64,000 bases of DNA from Rapana venosa (GCA_028751875.1 CM054167.1:24861105-24925104); one strand, 5' to 3'. Positions 31,641 to 42,997 are shown, counted from the first letter of the stretch. The notes: generated from the sequence alone by a model not told the origin. Translations and numbers: made by a program.

Positions 31641-32464
31641 CTTAATCTGACCATGTTACTCCATTCCTGCATCTTTTTGCCGGTTGCCCATTGAAGAAAG
31701 AATAATACAATTTCTTTTGCACTAGAAATTCATGCTAACAGAGTTAAAATGCCAGAGATAAAAACAACTCGGTTTCTTGTTTATGATTAACATTTTACAA
31801 GTATGGTTTGGGCTTTATATGGATGAATCAGGGCATAGGTGGTTTACATGGTTTTATTTTGTGTTTTAACAGCGATTCATTGAATAAGGTTGGCAGAGAT
31901 GGAGTGCTCATATGGAAGACTGCAATAGGTTATATGTATATATATATATAAACAATGCTCAATTCCTCTCATTAGTGTCAGTGCAGATGGACAGATATTT
32001 GTTAGGAAATTAATGTCAGTGCAGATGGACAGATATTTGTTAGGAACAATTTCAATTTTCTGTTTGGCATTTCTGATATTTTGGGTGCATTGTTTCCATT
32101 ATATGATAGGAAAGTAGCCGGCTGTAATTTGACTTGTCCACTATGCCTAGTCACAAGAAAATGAAGTGCGTTTTGTTCTTACGTGTACTGGATTATGTGA
32201 CCTCAGAAAACGATTTATTCCGCACAACTGGCAGCCTTGCATGTTTAAACTGATATCGCTTCTGAATGGAACGACCTAAACAACTGTAAAGCGTTTAGCA
32301 TTGTACAAGTATGCAGAAAGCATTTGTCTTAAGAAACACAGTATTAACCTGAGCAGCATATTTAATGCTGTTGTTTTCTGGGTCAAGATATGTTATGTTA
32401 ATCCCCTTTTAAGGGGCTGTGGCCTTTATGATTATACATTTGCATTCATGTCTACAAATATATA
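31641..32464. other. AT-rich unique sequence
   Basis: Contains a short TA repeat (31,931-31,950) and a 34-bp direct duplication (GTCAGTGCAGATGGACAG at about 31,977 and 32,014). No gene is seen. Confidence 0.4.
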
Positions 32465-32765
32465 AATAATGTGACTCTAGCTTATTGTGATGTGTTCCTC
32501 TTATCTCCAGTGCTGTTCACTTTCTTGAGACTAGCTTATTGTGATGAGGTCCTCATATCTCCAGTACTGTTCACTTTCTTGATACTCAAGCCTATTGTGA
32601 TGAGTTCCTCATATCTCCAGTGCTGTTCACTTTCTTTTGTGATGAGTTCCTCATATCTCCAGTGCTGTTCACTTTCTTTTGTGATGAGTTCCTCATATCT
32701 CCAGTGCTGTTCACTTTCTTTTGTGATGAGTTCCTCATATCTCCAGTGCTGTTCACTTTCTTGAC
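32465..32765. repeat. Tandem repeat, 39-60 bp unit, about seven copies
   Basis: The core is GTGATGAGTTCCTCATATCT then CCAGTGCTGTTCACTTTCTT. The leftmost copies carry extra ACTAGCTTATT or CAAGCCTATT sequence; the rightmost four are compact 39-bp units. Confidence 0.92.
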
Positions 32766-33097
32766 AGCTCCTTTCTTTAACTGACACCTGTGTATTGAAA
32801 ATTACTTCTCACAGAACTAAATCATGAGGCCAGTGACCTCTTTTCAGGCATCTTCTTGCCTTTCTGTATCTGTGTTTGCTTTTTCTCTTCTTTTCTTTAG
32901 TTCTTCTTTACATTCTCATCTATTTCCTTCTCCTCAAGTTGGTGCGTGTGTTTTGGTTTTACTTTTCATTCCTCTGTAGTGTGTAAGTATATTTTGTGTG
33001 CCTAATCTTATGTATGAGAGCTCTTAAGTGCTCACAAACGTGACACTTGCAGAATTATTCAATTAATGAACAAAAAGACCCACGCAAACAGCCTCCA

Positions 33098-33128
<31 letters not shown>

Positions 33129-33299
33129 AAACATATTCACTTGATCATACCATTCTTTCTTTTCCTTTCCTTTATCTTACATTTCTGCTGTTGTAAACAT
33201 CTTTGGCTTTTGTGTTCATGAGATCAGGCATTCGAAATATTCTTATTTTAATTATTAATATTTTTATAGACTGGGCTCACAGTAAACATACAATTTTTC
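32766..33299. other. Unique T-rich sequence
   Basis: Pyrimidine-rich stretch with a (TG)n run at 33,098-33,126. No gene or RNA is recognised. Confidence 0.4.
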
Positions 33300-34440
33300 T
33301 GTTCATGTAGTTCAATGAGTTTGTAGCCTTTACCATCATCTGAACCTGGGGTCAGTGAGCAGTGTGTAGGATTATGGAAGATTCTTCTGTGAGTGGAATG
33401 GAACCTAGTGGGTCTGTAGTGTTAGCTGCCACCTAAGTTTGCAACAGTGACCATGTGTGTGTGATTGTGTCAAGAGTTCTCTGTTTATCTAGTTCAGTGA
33501 GTCTGTGGTGTTTGCCAATTCCTAAACCTTACAACAGTGACCAACTAGTTACGCGTGATTGTGTCAGAGTTCTCTGTTTAATTTGTTGTTGTTGTCTTCA
33601 ATTTAATGTCTGTTCACTCTTAAGTGATATTAGATGAGTTTAGATGTATAAGTCTCTGTTTATGTAGTGCAGTGAGTGTGGAGTGTTTGCCACATCCTAA
33701 ACCTTACAACAGTGACCAACTATGTGTGCGTGATTGTGTCTGATTTCTGTTTATGTAGTTCAGTGAGTCTGTTGTGTTTGCCACATCCTAAACTTTGCAA
33801 CAGTGACCATGTGTGTGTGATTGTGTCTGATTTCTCTGTTTATGTAGTTCAGTGAGTCTGTTGTGTTTGCCACATTGTAAACCTTACAACAGTGACCAGC
33901 TATGTGCGTGTGACTGTGTCAGATTTCTCTGTTTATGTAGTTCAGTGAGTGTGGAGTGTTTGCCACATCCTAAACCTTACAACAGTGACCAACTATGTGT
34001 GCGTGATTGTGTCAGAGTTCTCTTGTTTATGTTGTTGTTGTCGTCTTCAATTTAACGTCTGTTCACTCTAAGTGATATTAGACGAGTTTAGATGTATTAG
34101 TCTCTGTTTATGTAGTGCAGTGAGTGTGGAGTGTTTGCCACATCCTAAACCTTACAACAGTGACCAACTATGTGTGCGTGATTGTGTCTGATTTCTGTTT
34201 ATGTAGTTCAGTGAGTCTGTTGTGTTTGCCACATCCTAAACCTTACAACAGTGACCAACTATGTGTGCGTGATTGTGTCTGATTTCTCTGTTTGTGTAGT
34301 TCAGTGAGTCTGTTGTGTTTGCCACATCCTAAACCTTACAACAGTGACCAACTATATGTGCGTGATTGTGTCTGAGTTCTGTTTATGTAGTTCAGTGAGT
34401 GTGGAGTGTTTACCATATCGTAAACCTTGCAATAGTGACT
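33300..34440. repeat. Satellite-like array, ~95 bp unit, part 1
   Basis: Units contain TATGTAGTTCAGTGAGTCTG, TAGTGTTTGCCACATCCTAA, ACCTTACAACAGTGACCAAC and GTGTGATTGTGTCAGATTTC. About eleven diverged copies; one longer unit carrying TGTTGTTGT...TTCACTCT recurs at about 33,583 and 34,031, so a higher-order unit exists. Confidence 0.9.
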
Positions 34441-34850
34441 CAAGTAAAGTTGAGTTTTTATTTCCAGGTGGTACATTAAGTGATGCATTTGCTTTTTTTC
34501 ATCAAGCCATCTATATAGTTTCAAAAACTAATTAATAATGCAATATTATTACCACTGTTAACAATAAAATGTACATACCAATAAGAAAAAACCCCGCAAA
34601 CATTAAAAAATACACTGCAAAACACACACACATATACCTACATGCATGCACGCACATGCACACGCTTAGGTTAAAAATTTTTTTTACTAGTCCATAAAAT
34701 GTCTTACAATCTAAGTATATCAGGTTTTAATATCACCCATTCTTTCATGTTCATACCTCGTCAAAATAAAAACAAAATAAAGAATAGGAAAAAAAAATAC
34801 TAGGCATTCATTTGACTATGTGTTTGTGTAATTGTGTCAGATCTCTCTGT
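34441..34850. other. Non-satellite segment interrupting the array
   Basis: Satellite units stop after AATAGTGACTCAAG and resume near 34,845. The interval is AT-rich, with CA repeats at 34,621-34,636, and has no recognisable family. It may be an inserted element. Confidence 0.4.
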
Positions 34851-35880
34851 TGATAATATAGTTCAATGAGTCATTCGTGTTTGCCGTATCCTGAACCTTT
34901 AGTCAGTGACCAACTAGTTATGTGTGATTGTGTCAGATCTCTTTGTCAATAGTTCAATGAGTCATTCGTGTTTGCCTTATCCTAAACCTTGAGTCAGTGA
35001 CCAACTAGTTATGTGTGATTGTGTCAGATCTCTCCGTTGATAATATAGTTCAATTTCCCCGAGGGGATGCTGGGGGCCTATCAGTATAAATAGCATCCCC
35101 ACATTCTGGAAATTCTGTGCTAGAAATTTCCTCTTTTCTATCACTCTCTTTGTTTCTGCCTTGTTCCTTTTCTTCCTGTGACCTCCTTCTTGTCTATTTT
35201 CTGCCTTCTTGGTCCATTCTCCTGCCTTTTTTCCAGTAAGAACTTAAAAGGTAACTATTCTCTCTTGTGCCGAAGTCGGATGCGCTGGGCCTGACTTGTC
35301 AGGCGCTTAACGGCAGGGTGACGCATTTTTGCTCATATAACAGACAACAATAGTTGCTGTCTGAGCGTTCAACGAAGAAGACATAGTTCAATGAGTCATT
35401 CGTGTTTGCCGTATCCTAAACCTTGAGTCAGTGAGCAACTAGTTATGTGTGATTGTGTCGGATTTCTCAGCTAGTGTAGTTCATATGGTTAAATAAAATG
35501 GGTTTATAGTGTTAAAACCACCTGTGTGACCAACTGTTAGGTATTATTATGTCAGATTTCTCTGCTAATATAGCTCAGTGGATGTGTCGTGTTTGCCGCC
35601 ATCTCCTAAACCTTGCAACAGTAACCAACTGTTATTTGTCATTGTCAAGATTTCTCTGCTAATATAGCTCAGTAGGTCAGATTTCTCTGCTAATATAGCT
35701 CAGTAGGTCAGATTTCTCTGCTAATATAGCTCAGTAGGTCAGATTTCTCTGCTAGTATAGGTCAGTAGCGTCTGCAAACTCATAAACCTTGCATCATTGA
35801 CCAACTATTGGATATTTATATTGGATTTCTGTGCTTATATAGCTCAGTGATGCCACCTCCTAAATCTTATATCCTGTTAA
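34851..35880. repeat. Satellite-like array, part 2
   Basis: The same units continue (GTTCAATGAGTCATTCGTGT, TTGCCGTATCCTAAACCTT) on both sides of an inserted element at 35,055-35,382. Near 35,650-35,760 a sub-unit (AGCTCAGTAGGTCAGATTTC then TCTGCTAATAT) forms a local ~33-bp repeat. Confidence 0.88.
35055..35382 (+). mobile_element. Dispersed repeat D inserted in satellite, 10-bp target duplication
   Basis: ATAGTTCAAT, a part of the satellite unit, occurs directly before (35,045-35,054) and after (35,383-35,392) this 328-bp segment. It begins TTCCCCGAGGGGATGC, a short inverted motif, and ends CAACGAAGAAGAC. It has no frame, no long terminal inverted repeat and no poly-A. The boundaries define the element's exact ends. 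Copies occur at 29.3 kb (reverse) and 31.3 kb. Confidence 0.85.
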
Positions 35881-35885
35881 TTTTG

Positions 35886-35996
35886 TGCCATTGGGAGCAG
35901 ATGACAAAATTTACAAAACCACATGCACACACGGACTGGATGTAAAAAAAAAAGTCATGAGCGCTTATTCCATTACCCTCCAAATAAATTAATAGT
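35886..35996 (+). mobile_element. SINE family A tail fragment
   Basis: Contains GCAGATGACAAAATTTACAA, CACGGACTGGATGTAAAA and GCGCTTATTCCATTACCCTC followed by AAATAAATTAATAG. The tRNA-like head is missing. Confidence 0.8.
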
Positions 35997-35999
35997 TTT

Positions 36000-36790
36000 A
36001 TATCAGTAACCAATTTTTCCGATATGATAATGTCCGATATTTTTGTTTTGTGTAGTTAAGTAAGTCTGTAGTTTCTATCACCTTCTAAATGTTAGCGCCC
36101 AACTGATCATGTGTGATTTATGTATGAGTCTTCTCGGTGAGTGTAACCGGTGGTTCTGTAGTGTTTAGTTTCTATCACTTAATACATCTTATGATCAGTG
36201 TCATGTTATGTCTCTGGTGTTATCAGTGGTTGTAGTGTTCTAACTTCAGTTATCGGTTATCTGTGTATCATGATGTAAGATGTATCTGTGACTGTGTAAC
36301 CCAGTGGCTCTGTAATGATTACCACCCCCTAAACTTTAATCACCTGTTACCCGTGTGTATCATGATGTAAGATTTCTCTGTGACTGTAACCCCGTGGCTC
36401 TGTAGTGGTTACCACCTCCTAAACTTAAGATTAATCACCTGTTACCTGTGTGTATCAGGATGTAAGATTTCTCTATGACTGTAACACAGTGGCTCTGTAG
36501 TGGTTACCACCTCCTAAACTTTAGATTAATCACCCGTTACCTGTGTATCATGATGTAATATTTCTGTTACTGTAACCCAGTGGCTCTGTAGTGTTTATCA
36601 TCCCCTAAACTTTAGATTAATCACTAGTTACCTGTGTATCATGATGTAAGATATCTCTGTCACTGTAACCCAGTGGCTCTGTAGTGGTTACCACCACATC
36701 AACCTTACTACACCAGTAACCAGTTATCTATCATGATGTCAGATATCTCTGTGATTGTAAACCCAGTGGCTCTGTTGAATTTAGCACTAA
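36000..36790. repeat. Satellite-like array, part 3, diverged unit
   Basis: Units carry ATCATGATGTAAGATTTCTC, GTAACCCAGTGGCTCTGTAG and GGTTACCACCTCCTAAAC. They share TTTCTCTGT and CTCTGTAGT...CCTAAAC order with the units to the left, so they are a diverged subfamily of ~100 bp. Confidence 0.85.
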
Positions 36791-36914
36791 AACAGGGACT
36801 AAATTGCCCTTAAGTAGACGAAGCAGGATCATCAACTAGCAGTCTGTAAATGAGGAATCCAACACAAAGTTAATGATAAACAGCCCAAGTATCAAGGAAA
36901 GCCCAAAGCCTACT

Positions 36915-37237
36915 AGCTAATTGTACATCCCTGTTGTTCTGGTGGTGGTATTGTACTGCCCCAGTGCTCAATAGTCTCCTTTTACAAACCGCTACTAATG
37001 CGCGGATTGTACGCTGGGGCATGTTAAGTGTTGCCTATACCAACGCCTGTTCATACAGGCTACATGCTGGGTATGTTAGTATCATTTCGTACAGATCGAA
37101 TTTTTTTGCTACGTTGGAGTCGTCCTGTCGACTCCAGGGGAGAATTGCCAGCTGGCTTAACAGTTTCAAACCCGAACCCTCTTCCCATTTGTTCTGAGTT
37201 TGGTGATGTGACCACTGAACTATCTGCCCCACTGGAA
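36915..37237 (-). mobile_element. tRNA-derived SINE, second family (C)
   Basis: Read on the minus strand from 37,235, the sequence has GCAGATAGTTCAGTGGTCAC (A-box-like) and, about 40 bases on, GGGTTCGGGTTTGA (B-box-like), the arrangement of a tRNA-type polymerase III promoter. A body follows with CAGTGCCAG-free sequence unlike family A, containing an inverted pair GAGTCGAC/GTCGACTC-like at about 37,125. No obvious tail is seen at the left end. Confidence 0.55.
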
Positions 37238-37319
37238 AGTGATGTTATCTGCAAGGGGAAGTAATTATTGGGTCGACCTGTATAATAGCATTTCTAGTTG
37301 GTTTTTTTGTTGTTGGTTT

Positions 37320-37362
37320 TTTTTTGTTTTTTTTTTGGGGGGGGGGGGGGGGGGGTATCCTC
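37320..37362. repeat. Poly-T / poly-G tract
   Basis: T-runs followed by about 20 G residues (37,337-37,356). Confidence 0.85.
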
Positions 37363-37479
37363 GGCGAGAGCTTCGAGATTCACAAGTAGTGAGATTTTTG
37401 TGTTTGTGGCAATGTTTTTTTGGGGTCCACCAGGGAAGGTGACTGTTTTCCAACTTTGGGGATATTTCTGTATTTCGTT

Positions 37480-37800
37480 GATGCTCAGGAAATTTGCATC
37501 ATCACAAGAGCAGTGCTCGCCTTTTTTGGGGGGTTTAGTTTTGTTTTGATTTTCCTATCTTGCAGAGGGGTATTTTCCTCCAAATTTTGCCAGGGACATC
37601 TCTCTTGTTGCCATGGGTTGTGTGCTGGGGGTGTATTCCATACTGGACATTCAGTTTATCGTTGTATTTAAAAGACTTGATATATGTATGATATACCTGG
37701 TGTCTCGTGTTGCCGTGGGTTCTTTTACGGTGTGCTAAATGTGTATGCTGTGCCACAGCTGGATTTATCGTTTCAACCGAAAGACTGATATATTTAAAGT
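37480..37800 (-). mobile_element. SINE B fragment (body)
   Basis: Contains CACAAGAGCAGTGCTCGCC, TTTTGCCAGGGACATCTCTC, TTGTTGCCATGGGTTG and, again later, GTTGCCGTGGGTTCTTTTAC. The same series is found at 45,010-45,152. The strand is inferred from the tRNA-like head seen at 48.7 kb. Confidence 0.5.
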
Positions 37801-37903
37801 ATTCTGGTATTTATAATTTATTGACTTGGTGACTTTGTTTTGGAAAGAGGTGTGTGTGGGTGGGAGGGGGGGGGTGTTTCGGAGAGAGATGTTTCTTTGC
37901 AAA

Positions 37904-38135
37904 TGTGTGAGGGGGGGGGGGGGGGGGGAAGAAAAAAAAAAAAAGTAAAAAAAAAAAAATCAAAATATAAAAAAAAATTAAAAAAGAAAAGAAAAAAATT
38001 GTGAAAAAAAATATATAAAAAGAAAAAAAAAAGAAAAAAAAATACAACAAAAAAAAATTAAAAGAAAAAAATACAAAAAAAATTAAAAAACAAAAAAAAA
38101 ATATAAAAAGAAAAAAAAATACAAAGAAAGAAAAA
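37904..38135. repeat. G-run followed by A-rich low complexity
   Basis: A G-run (37,911-37,928) leads into about 200 bases of A-rich sequence with scattered G, T and C. Minus-strand Phe-rich frames here are artefacts. Confidence 0.88.
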
Positions 38136-38395
38136 AACACCCTAGAGTCCAAGCCTTGACGGGGTAGGGATGCTTGCGTGCCCCAGTGATCCTTGCAGCC
38201 GTGCCAGCGGGAGCCTCCTGGCTCCTGGTAGGGCCGCCCATGCTGGAGGGGTGGAAGGGGAGGGGCCAGACGAAATGTGGACAGAATGATTGTGATATGA
38301 TGTGATGTGACCATGTTTTGATCTCCTGTTCCATACACCATGGCTGTACAGAGCCGATGTTTTTTTGTGTGTGTGTGATCTATGGTGGTGATATT
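38136..38395. repeat. Duplicated segment E, copy 1
   Basis: Nearly identical to 44,652-44,915: both start CACCCTAGAGTCCAAGCCTT after an A-rich stretch and continue through GTGATCCTTGCAGCCGTGCC, GGGGCCAGACGAAATGTGG and CCATACACCATGGCTGTACA. This copy has an extra 23-bp part (CCTGGTAGGGCCGCCCATGC...) absent in the other. The segment is GC-rich compared with its surroundings. Confidence 0.85.
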
Positions 38396-38499
38396 AATCC
38401 ATTCAGCAAAGACAAAACTATTACTCTGCTCAAGTTATTGATGCCACGACCATGAAATCTCTTTATTTTTTTCCCCCTCACCTCAACGCTCCTCGGATC

Positions 38500-39115
38500 T
38501 GCAAAGGCAAGCTGAGATGAACTTCCTGCTATATTTTCTTCATTTTTCTCTGACAAAGTCCAAAACATTCGCTCCAGACTGGATCAGACTTCTTTCCAAC
38601 CTGCGCCTCCTGATTCCCAATTCACTGGCATTCCTCTTTTTCTTTCATCCAACAAGTGAGAATGAAATCAAGACAATTCTCAAAGAAATGACAATAAAAT
38701 CATGTGATCTTGATCTTGTGCCTGCTTCTCTTTTCATTCAGTGCCTTCCACAGCTTATACCCCCCATCACAAAAATAGTAAATTCATCACTTCTTTCAGA
38801 AACTTTCCCAACAGCTCTGCAAAAAGGCAATAGTGACACCCCTACTCAAAAAGCATGACCTCACCCCTAATACTCTGAAGAACTATAGACCTGTATCTAA
38901 CCTACCGTTCATTTGTAAAGTCCTTGAAAAAGTTGTAACAACTCGACAGCCATCTTCATTCCAATAATCTCCTTCCCCCTTTTCAGTCTGCCTATCATGT
39001 CAACCACAGTACTGAAACCACCCTAGTCCACACGTTAAACACGCTTCTACACGCTTCTGACAGGAAAAATCTCCCTTCTCACTCTTCTCGACTTATCTGC
39101 AGCCTTTGACACTAT
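38500..39115 (+). pseudogene. CR1/L2-like LINE, N-terminal part of reverse transcriptase region
   Basis: The frame at 38,517-38,858 contains FAPDWIRLLSNLRL and EMTIKSCDLDLVPASLF; after a frame change the DNA gives LKNYRPVSNLPF (about 38,878-38,913), the conserved block before the reverse transcriptase fingers, and later LLDLSAAFDT. Several frame changes and stops are present. The protein is cut exactly in motif A (AFDTI) by an inserted RTE element and continues at 40,912. Confidence 0.82.
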
Positions 39116-39123
39116 CTATCTAT

Positions 39124-40197
39124 CTATCTATCTATCCCGTAGTCTGACGACCGTGGGGGCACCCTCAAAGACTCAACAACCAGTTCCCTCCATTCCTCTC
39201 TCTGTTCTGCCTTTCTCAGGGTTTTGTTGAGTTCTAGGCCTGTCCATTCGCTGATGTTATCCTCCCAGCTCTTCCTTGGTCTGCCTCTTCTTCTTCCTCC
39301 TTGGACAGTGCCTTGCAAAACTGTCTTTGTAATTCCTTGGGATCTTGTGACATGCCCATACCATTTAAGTTTACGCTTTTTCACGATCGTTAGAAGGTTC
39401 TCATAGGGTCCAATGGTTTGCTGGATTCTGTTATGCACGCTTTCGTTGCTTATGTGGTCTTTGTAGGAGATGCCAAGGAGTCTCCGAAAGCATCTCATCT
39501 CCACTGCCTGTACTCTTCTCTCCAAATCTGCAGTCAGGGTCCATGATTCACAGGCATACAGAAATATGGATATGACAAGGGAACGCATTAGTCTGATCTT
39601 GGAGATAAGTGAGATATTCTTATCTCTCCAGATGGTGTTTAGTTTTGACAAAGCTGTTATTGTCTGTGCAGTCCTGCATACTACTTCTGGCTTGGATCCC
39701 TGGTCTGATACAATGGCTCCCAGGTACTTGAAGCTTTGAACTGTTTCCAGCTTCTGGTCATTAACCCTGATATCAGTGCTAATGCCGTTGGTGTTATTAG
39801 TCATCAGTTTGGTCTTCTCTACACTGATTTCCATGCCGTATGTTTTGGAGGCCTTATTCAAGTGTTCTGTTAGGCTGGCAAGCTCTTTTTCTGATCCTGC
39901 TATTCCATCAATGTCATCTGCGAAGCGGAGGTTTGTGATCGTTCTGCCACCAATGCTGACTGATCCTTCATGATGTTCCAGTGCATCAGCCATGATTCTC
40001 TCAAGGAAGATGTTGAAAAGAGTGGGTGAGAGTAGACAGCCCTGCCTTACTCCAACTGTTGTTCGAAACCATTCTCCAATGTTGTTGTTGTAGTACACTG
40101 CACTGGTGGCCTCGCTGTACAGCTGTTTGATGACTCTGATCAGGTTTGCATTGATGCTGTACAAATTCATGGTTGCCCACAAAGCTGCATGCCACAC
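39124..40197 (-). pseudogene. RTE reverse transcriptase, 3' segment of inverted copy
   Basis: An uninterrupted 357-codon frame with GVRQGCLLSP, FADDIDGIAG and the C-terminal RGRPRKSWEDNI block. It differs from the 13.5 kb protein at about six positions (for example ASKTYGMEISVEK versus ISAEK, and YGIDR versus YGTDR at the end). The first methionine is not the original start: the motif A part VFIDFKKAF lies just upstream (to about 40,240) with AFNRVW in place of AFDRVW. The break comes from inversion, not decay. Confidence 0.88.
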
Positions 40198-40244
40198 CCT
40201 GTTAAATGCCTTCTTAAAATCGATAAATACGTGGTAAAGGTCTT

Positions 40245-40900
40245 GAAGAGAACATCAAGAAAAACAATAGCAAGAAAGCATATCAGCTGGTGAAAGACCT
40301 GACTAGCACGAAACAGGTTTAACAATCCAAGACAAAAATGGGAAGTGTCTCACTGACGACCAGGATATTCTGAACAGATGGACAGAATACTGCTCCGACC
40401 TGTATAACTATAGAACCGCAGGAGATCCAGAAGTCCTTAATGTACCCGAAAGCAAAGACACAGACAGTCACCCTATCCTCCGAGAAGAAGTGGAAACAGC
40501 AGTCAGATCGCTGAAAAAAGGGGGAAGTCAGCAGGGGCTGACAAAATTCCAGCTGAGTTGGTCCAAGCTGGAGGGGAAGCCATGATCAGCGCCCTACTAA
40601 GATCTGCAACAAGATTGGCAGACAGGAAAATGGCAACACCATGGACACAGTCACTCATCATTCACCTCCCAAGAAAGGAAATCTCAACAATGCCATAATT
40701 ACCACACAATCAGCCTCATATGTCACCCAAGCAAGGTCATGCTGCAGATAATATTGAATAGACTGAAGCCACAAGCAGAGACCATCATTGCTGAGGAACA
40801 AGCAGGTTTCAGAGCAGGGCGCAGCACAACAGAACAGATATTCAACCTCAGAATACTATTTGAGCGGTACCTTCAACATCAACAAGACCTTTACCACGTA
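40245..40900 (+). pseudogene. RTE 5' segment, inverted relative to the rest
   Basis: Frames on the plus strand include KKAYQLVKDLTST (about 40,277-40,315) and, after frame changes, the same MLQIILNRLKPQAE...AGFRAGR region as the 13.5 kb copy (40,739-40,900). It then joins the host LINE at DTIHHSILLSRL, producing an artificial fused 109-codon frame (40,739-41,068). The 40,245-40,735 part contains sequence upstream of that in the 13.4 kb copy, so this copy keeps more 5' sequence. Confidence 0.85.
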
Positions 40901-40911
40901 TTTGACACTAT

Positions 40912-41960
40912 ACACCATTCAATTCTTCTCTCCCGTCTCCAAAGCACATTTGGTATTACAGGCACAGCCCTCACCTGGTTTAGTTCATACCTCACAGACC
41001 CATTCCAAACAGTTACAGTAAACAAGATTCAATCATCACCTGTCAAACTGGAATGTGGAATGGGATGAGTTCTTGGCCCTTTTCTTTTCACTCTCTACAC
41101 TGCTCCACTTTCACGTATAATAAATCGTCATCAGATCAGCCATCATTTTTATGCAGACGTCTCTCAGATTCTGAGCAGTGATACTCCTGAAAATTTGCCT
41201 TCTCTCTTAACAAATATGTCCTACTGCCTTCAAGACATCCAAAATTGGATGATACAGAACAAATTATAGCTAAATGCAGATAAAACCGAAGCCATGCTTG
41301 TAGGTACAAAACATAAACTGTCTTCCATCACAACAGCTTCAATAGAATTTGGCAATACGTCTGCCCATCTATCTACTGTTGTAAAATATCTAGGGGTCAT
41401 TATCAACAACACACTCTCCATGCAAAAATTCATCTGCCAGTCATGCTACTATCAATTACGGCGTATTAGTGCAATTCTCTTCTGGTTGGTCTGCCAGCAT
41501 CATCTATCCACTCCCTTCAACATATACAAAACTCTGCCACTCGACTAGTCCTGAGAAAGAAAAAAATCTGAGCATATTTCTCCTCAACTGCAATCTCTAC
41601 AATGGCTGCCTGTGTCACACAGAGTAAACTATAAGATCAGTACCCTCTGCTACAAATGCCTTCACAAAACAGCACCCGCCTACCTCTATGAATGTCTCCA
41701 CCTGTACACTCCGCTCTGCTGCAGATACCTTGTGTTAACAAATACCTAAATTCGCTATTTCTGGTCCATCAATCTGGAATGACCTCCCTCTCTCCCTTTG
41801 CCACAAGCCTACTTATGACACTTTTAAATCCAGCCTCAAAACACATTTATTTCAAACCTAAGACTTTCCCCTCTTGTTTCATCTCATTTCTGTCCTTGCC
41901 CTCAACAGCCAAAACCCCCATCACCCTGCCAAGGTGCACAACCTCGTGTGTGATTCAGAT
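40912..41960 (+). pseudogene. CR1/L2-like LINE, remainder of reverse transcriptase
   Basis: Continues the element broken at 39,115: HHSILLSRLQSTFGITGTAL, then GMG-stop-VLGPFLFTLYTAPL, YAD followed by a V where CR1/L2 proteins have D (FYADV, about 41,147), LNADKTEAMLVGTKHKL (41,270-41,318) and VKYLGVIINNTLSM. The end (about 41,770-41,850) encodes the SLCHKPTYDTFKSSLKTHLF-type terminus in shifted frames. Several stops and frame changes show that it is dead. Without the RTE insertion the element would run about 38.5-41.96 kb. Confidence 0.85.
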
Positions 41961-42179
41961 TCAGATTATTTTGCCATTTAAGTCAAGTAGACTTATTTGA
42001 CACACCAACAAAACAAGCAAACATCAGTTATAATCATCTCTATGGCTCAAAATGATGTACACTAAAGCATGTTGCATTTTACTTCTCATTTTCTCTTTTC
42101 TTAAAACATTCATACACATATTTGATGACATCTGCTTGATAGATATCAACTGTGATTATGTCACTTAATTTATCTATAC

Positions 42180-42965
42180 AAATGTTACTTTTTATTGTCT
42201 TTGGTTGTAATTTTTAATAGCAAATTGTTTCTGAGTACATCATATGAGATACATTCATCGAGTAAATGAAATTCACCTTCTATTTTGTTACAATATCTAC
42301 ATTTTCTGTCCTCTCTAGATATATTTTGGTGCCTCCCTTTCTCTATCATTAAATTGTGACAGCTTGTGCGAAATTTACAATACGTCTTCTTATGAGTTTT
42401 GTTTTCATAGTTTATTAAGTATGGTTCCAGTCTGTATTCTTTGGTAGCAAAATCATACAATTTTAGTTTTGCAAACTCTTTCTTCTGGTAGATCCAAAAT
42501 GTTTTATACATGTCCTCAAGCTTTCTTTGAACAACATAACTCCACCGATGAACATCAAGAGTACTTTGGTTCGTCCAGGCATTGTGAATCCAATTGTGTA
42601 TAGAATATTTTTTACTGTGTTGATCCATTTATCGGATGTATTCGTCTGATACAAATAATCATATACTATTCTTATATAAGAGTTCGGTTTTGATTTTGTC
42701 AAATGAATCCAAAACGATATTATCTGGCATAGGATTTTAAAGGTCGGTAGAAATCTTCCTAATTCACCCAAAGTGGGTAGCATTAATGCTTTTTTTTTGG
42801 CATTTGTTTACAAAATTTTACATGAAAATTCTCATGCAAAAATTGATTTGATAAGCATGTCTTGGAACAGTTTATCAATATGAAATTCTGTCTCCCCATT
42901 AAAACAAAAAGGAAACCAAACTTCTGCTAGACGCATTATTATAGCAGTTTTAAATTTTGTTCATG
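42180..42965 (-). pseudogene. LINE C-terminal region with zinc-knuckle-like motif
   Basis: Minus-strand frames overlap with a change near 42,600: one carries LGELGRFLPTFKILCQIISF and the next carries MYKTFWIYQKKEFAKLKLYD, then CRYCNKIEGEFHLLDECISY, a C-x2-C-x8-H-x4-C arrangement. This is the usual C-terminal end of several non-LTR elements. An upstream part (to about 42,965) gives LAEVWFPFCFNGETEFH. The reverse transcriptase domain itself is absent. Confidence 0.7.
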
Positions 42966-42997
42966 AATTGCTCTTTAAAAGGAGTACATTGCTTTGT

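Larger units (their letters stand above)
39116..40900 (-). mobile_element. RTE-type LINE copy with inverted 5' part, inserted in a LINE
   Basis: TTTGACACTAT is present on both sides (39,105-39,115 and 40,901-40,911), an 11-bp target duplication. From the left: (CTAT)n tail complement, then a minus-strand 3' segment to about 40,244, then a plus-strand 5' segment (40,245-40,900). The two segments overlap by the short GACCTTTACCACGTA stretch, present at both ends. This structure is the signature of twin priming. It is nearly identical to the 13.4 kb element. Confidence 0.93.

Noticed and set aside
35055..35382. Helitron interpretation of repeat D
   Set aside because: It has a 10-bp target duplication and no CTRR end, whereas Helitrons insert between A and T without duplication.
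37811..38341. 176-codon Phe-rich minus-strand frame
   Set aside because: It covers an A-rich low-complexity tract and a G-run plus part of duplicated segment E.
40739..41068. 109-codon fused frame with two reverse transcriptase parts
   Set aside because: It is an artefact of the RTE 5' segment joining the host LINE at the insertion site.
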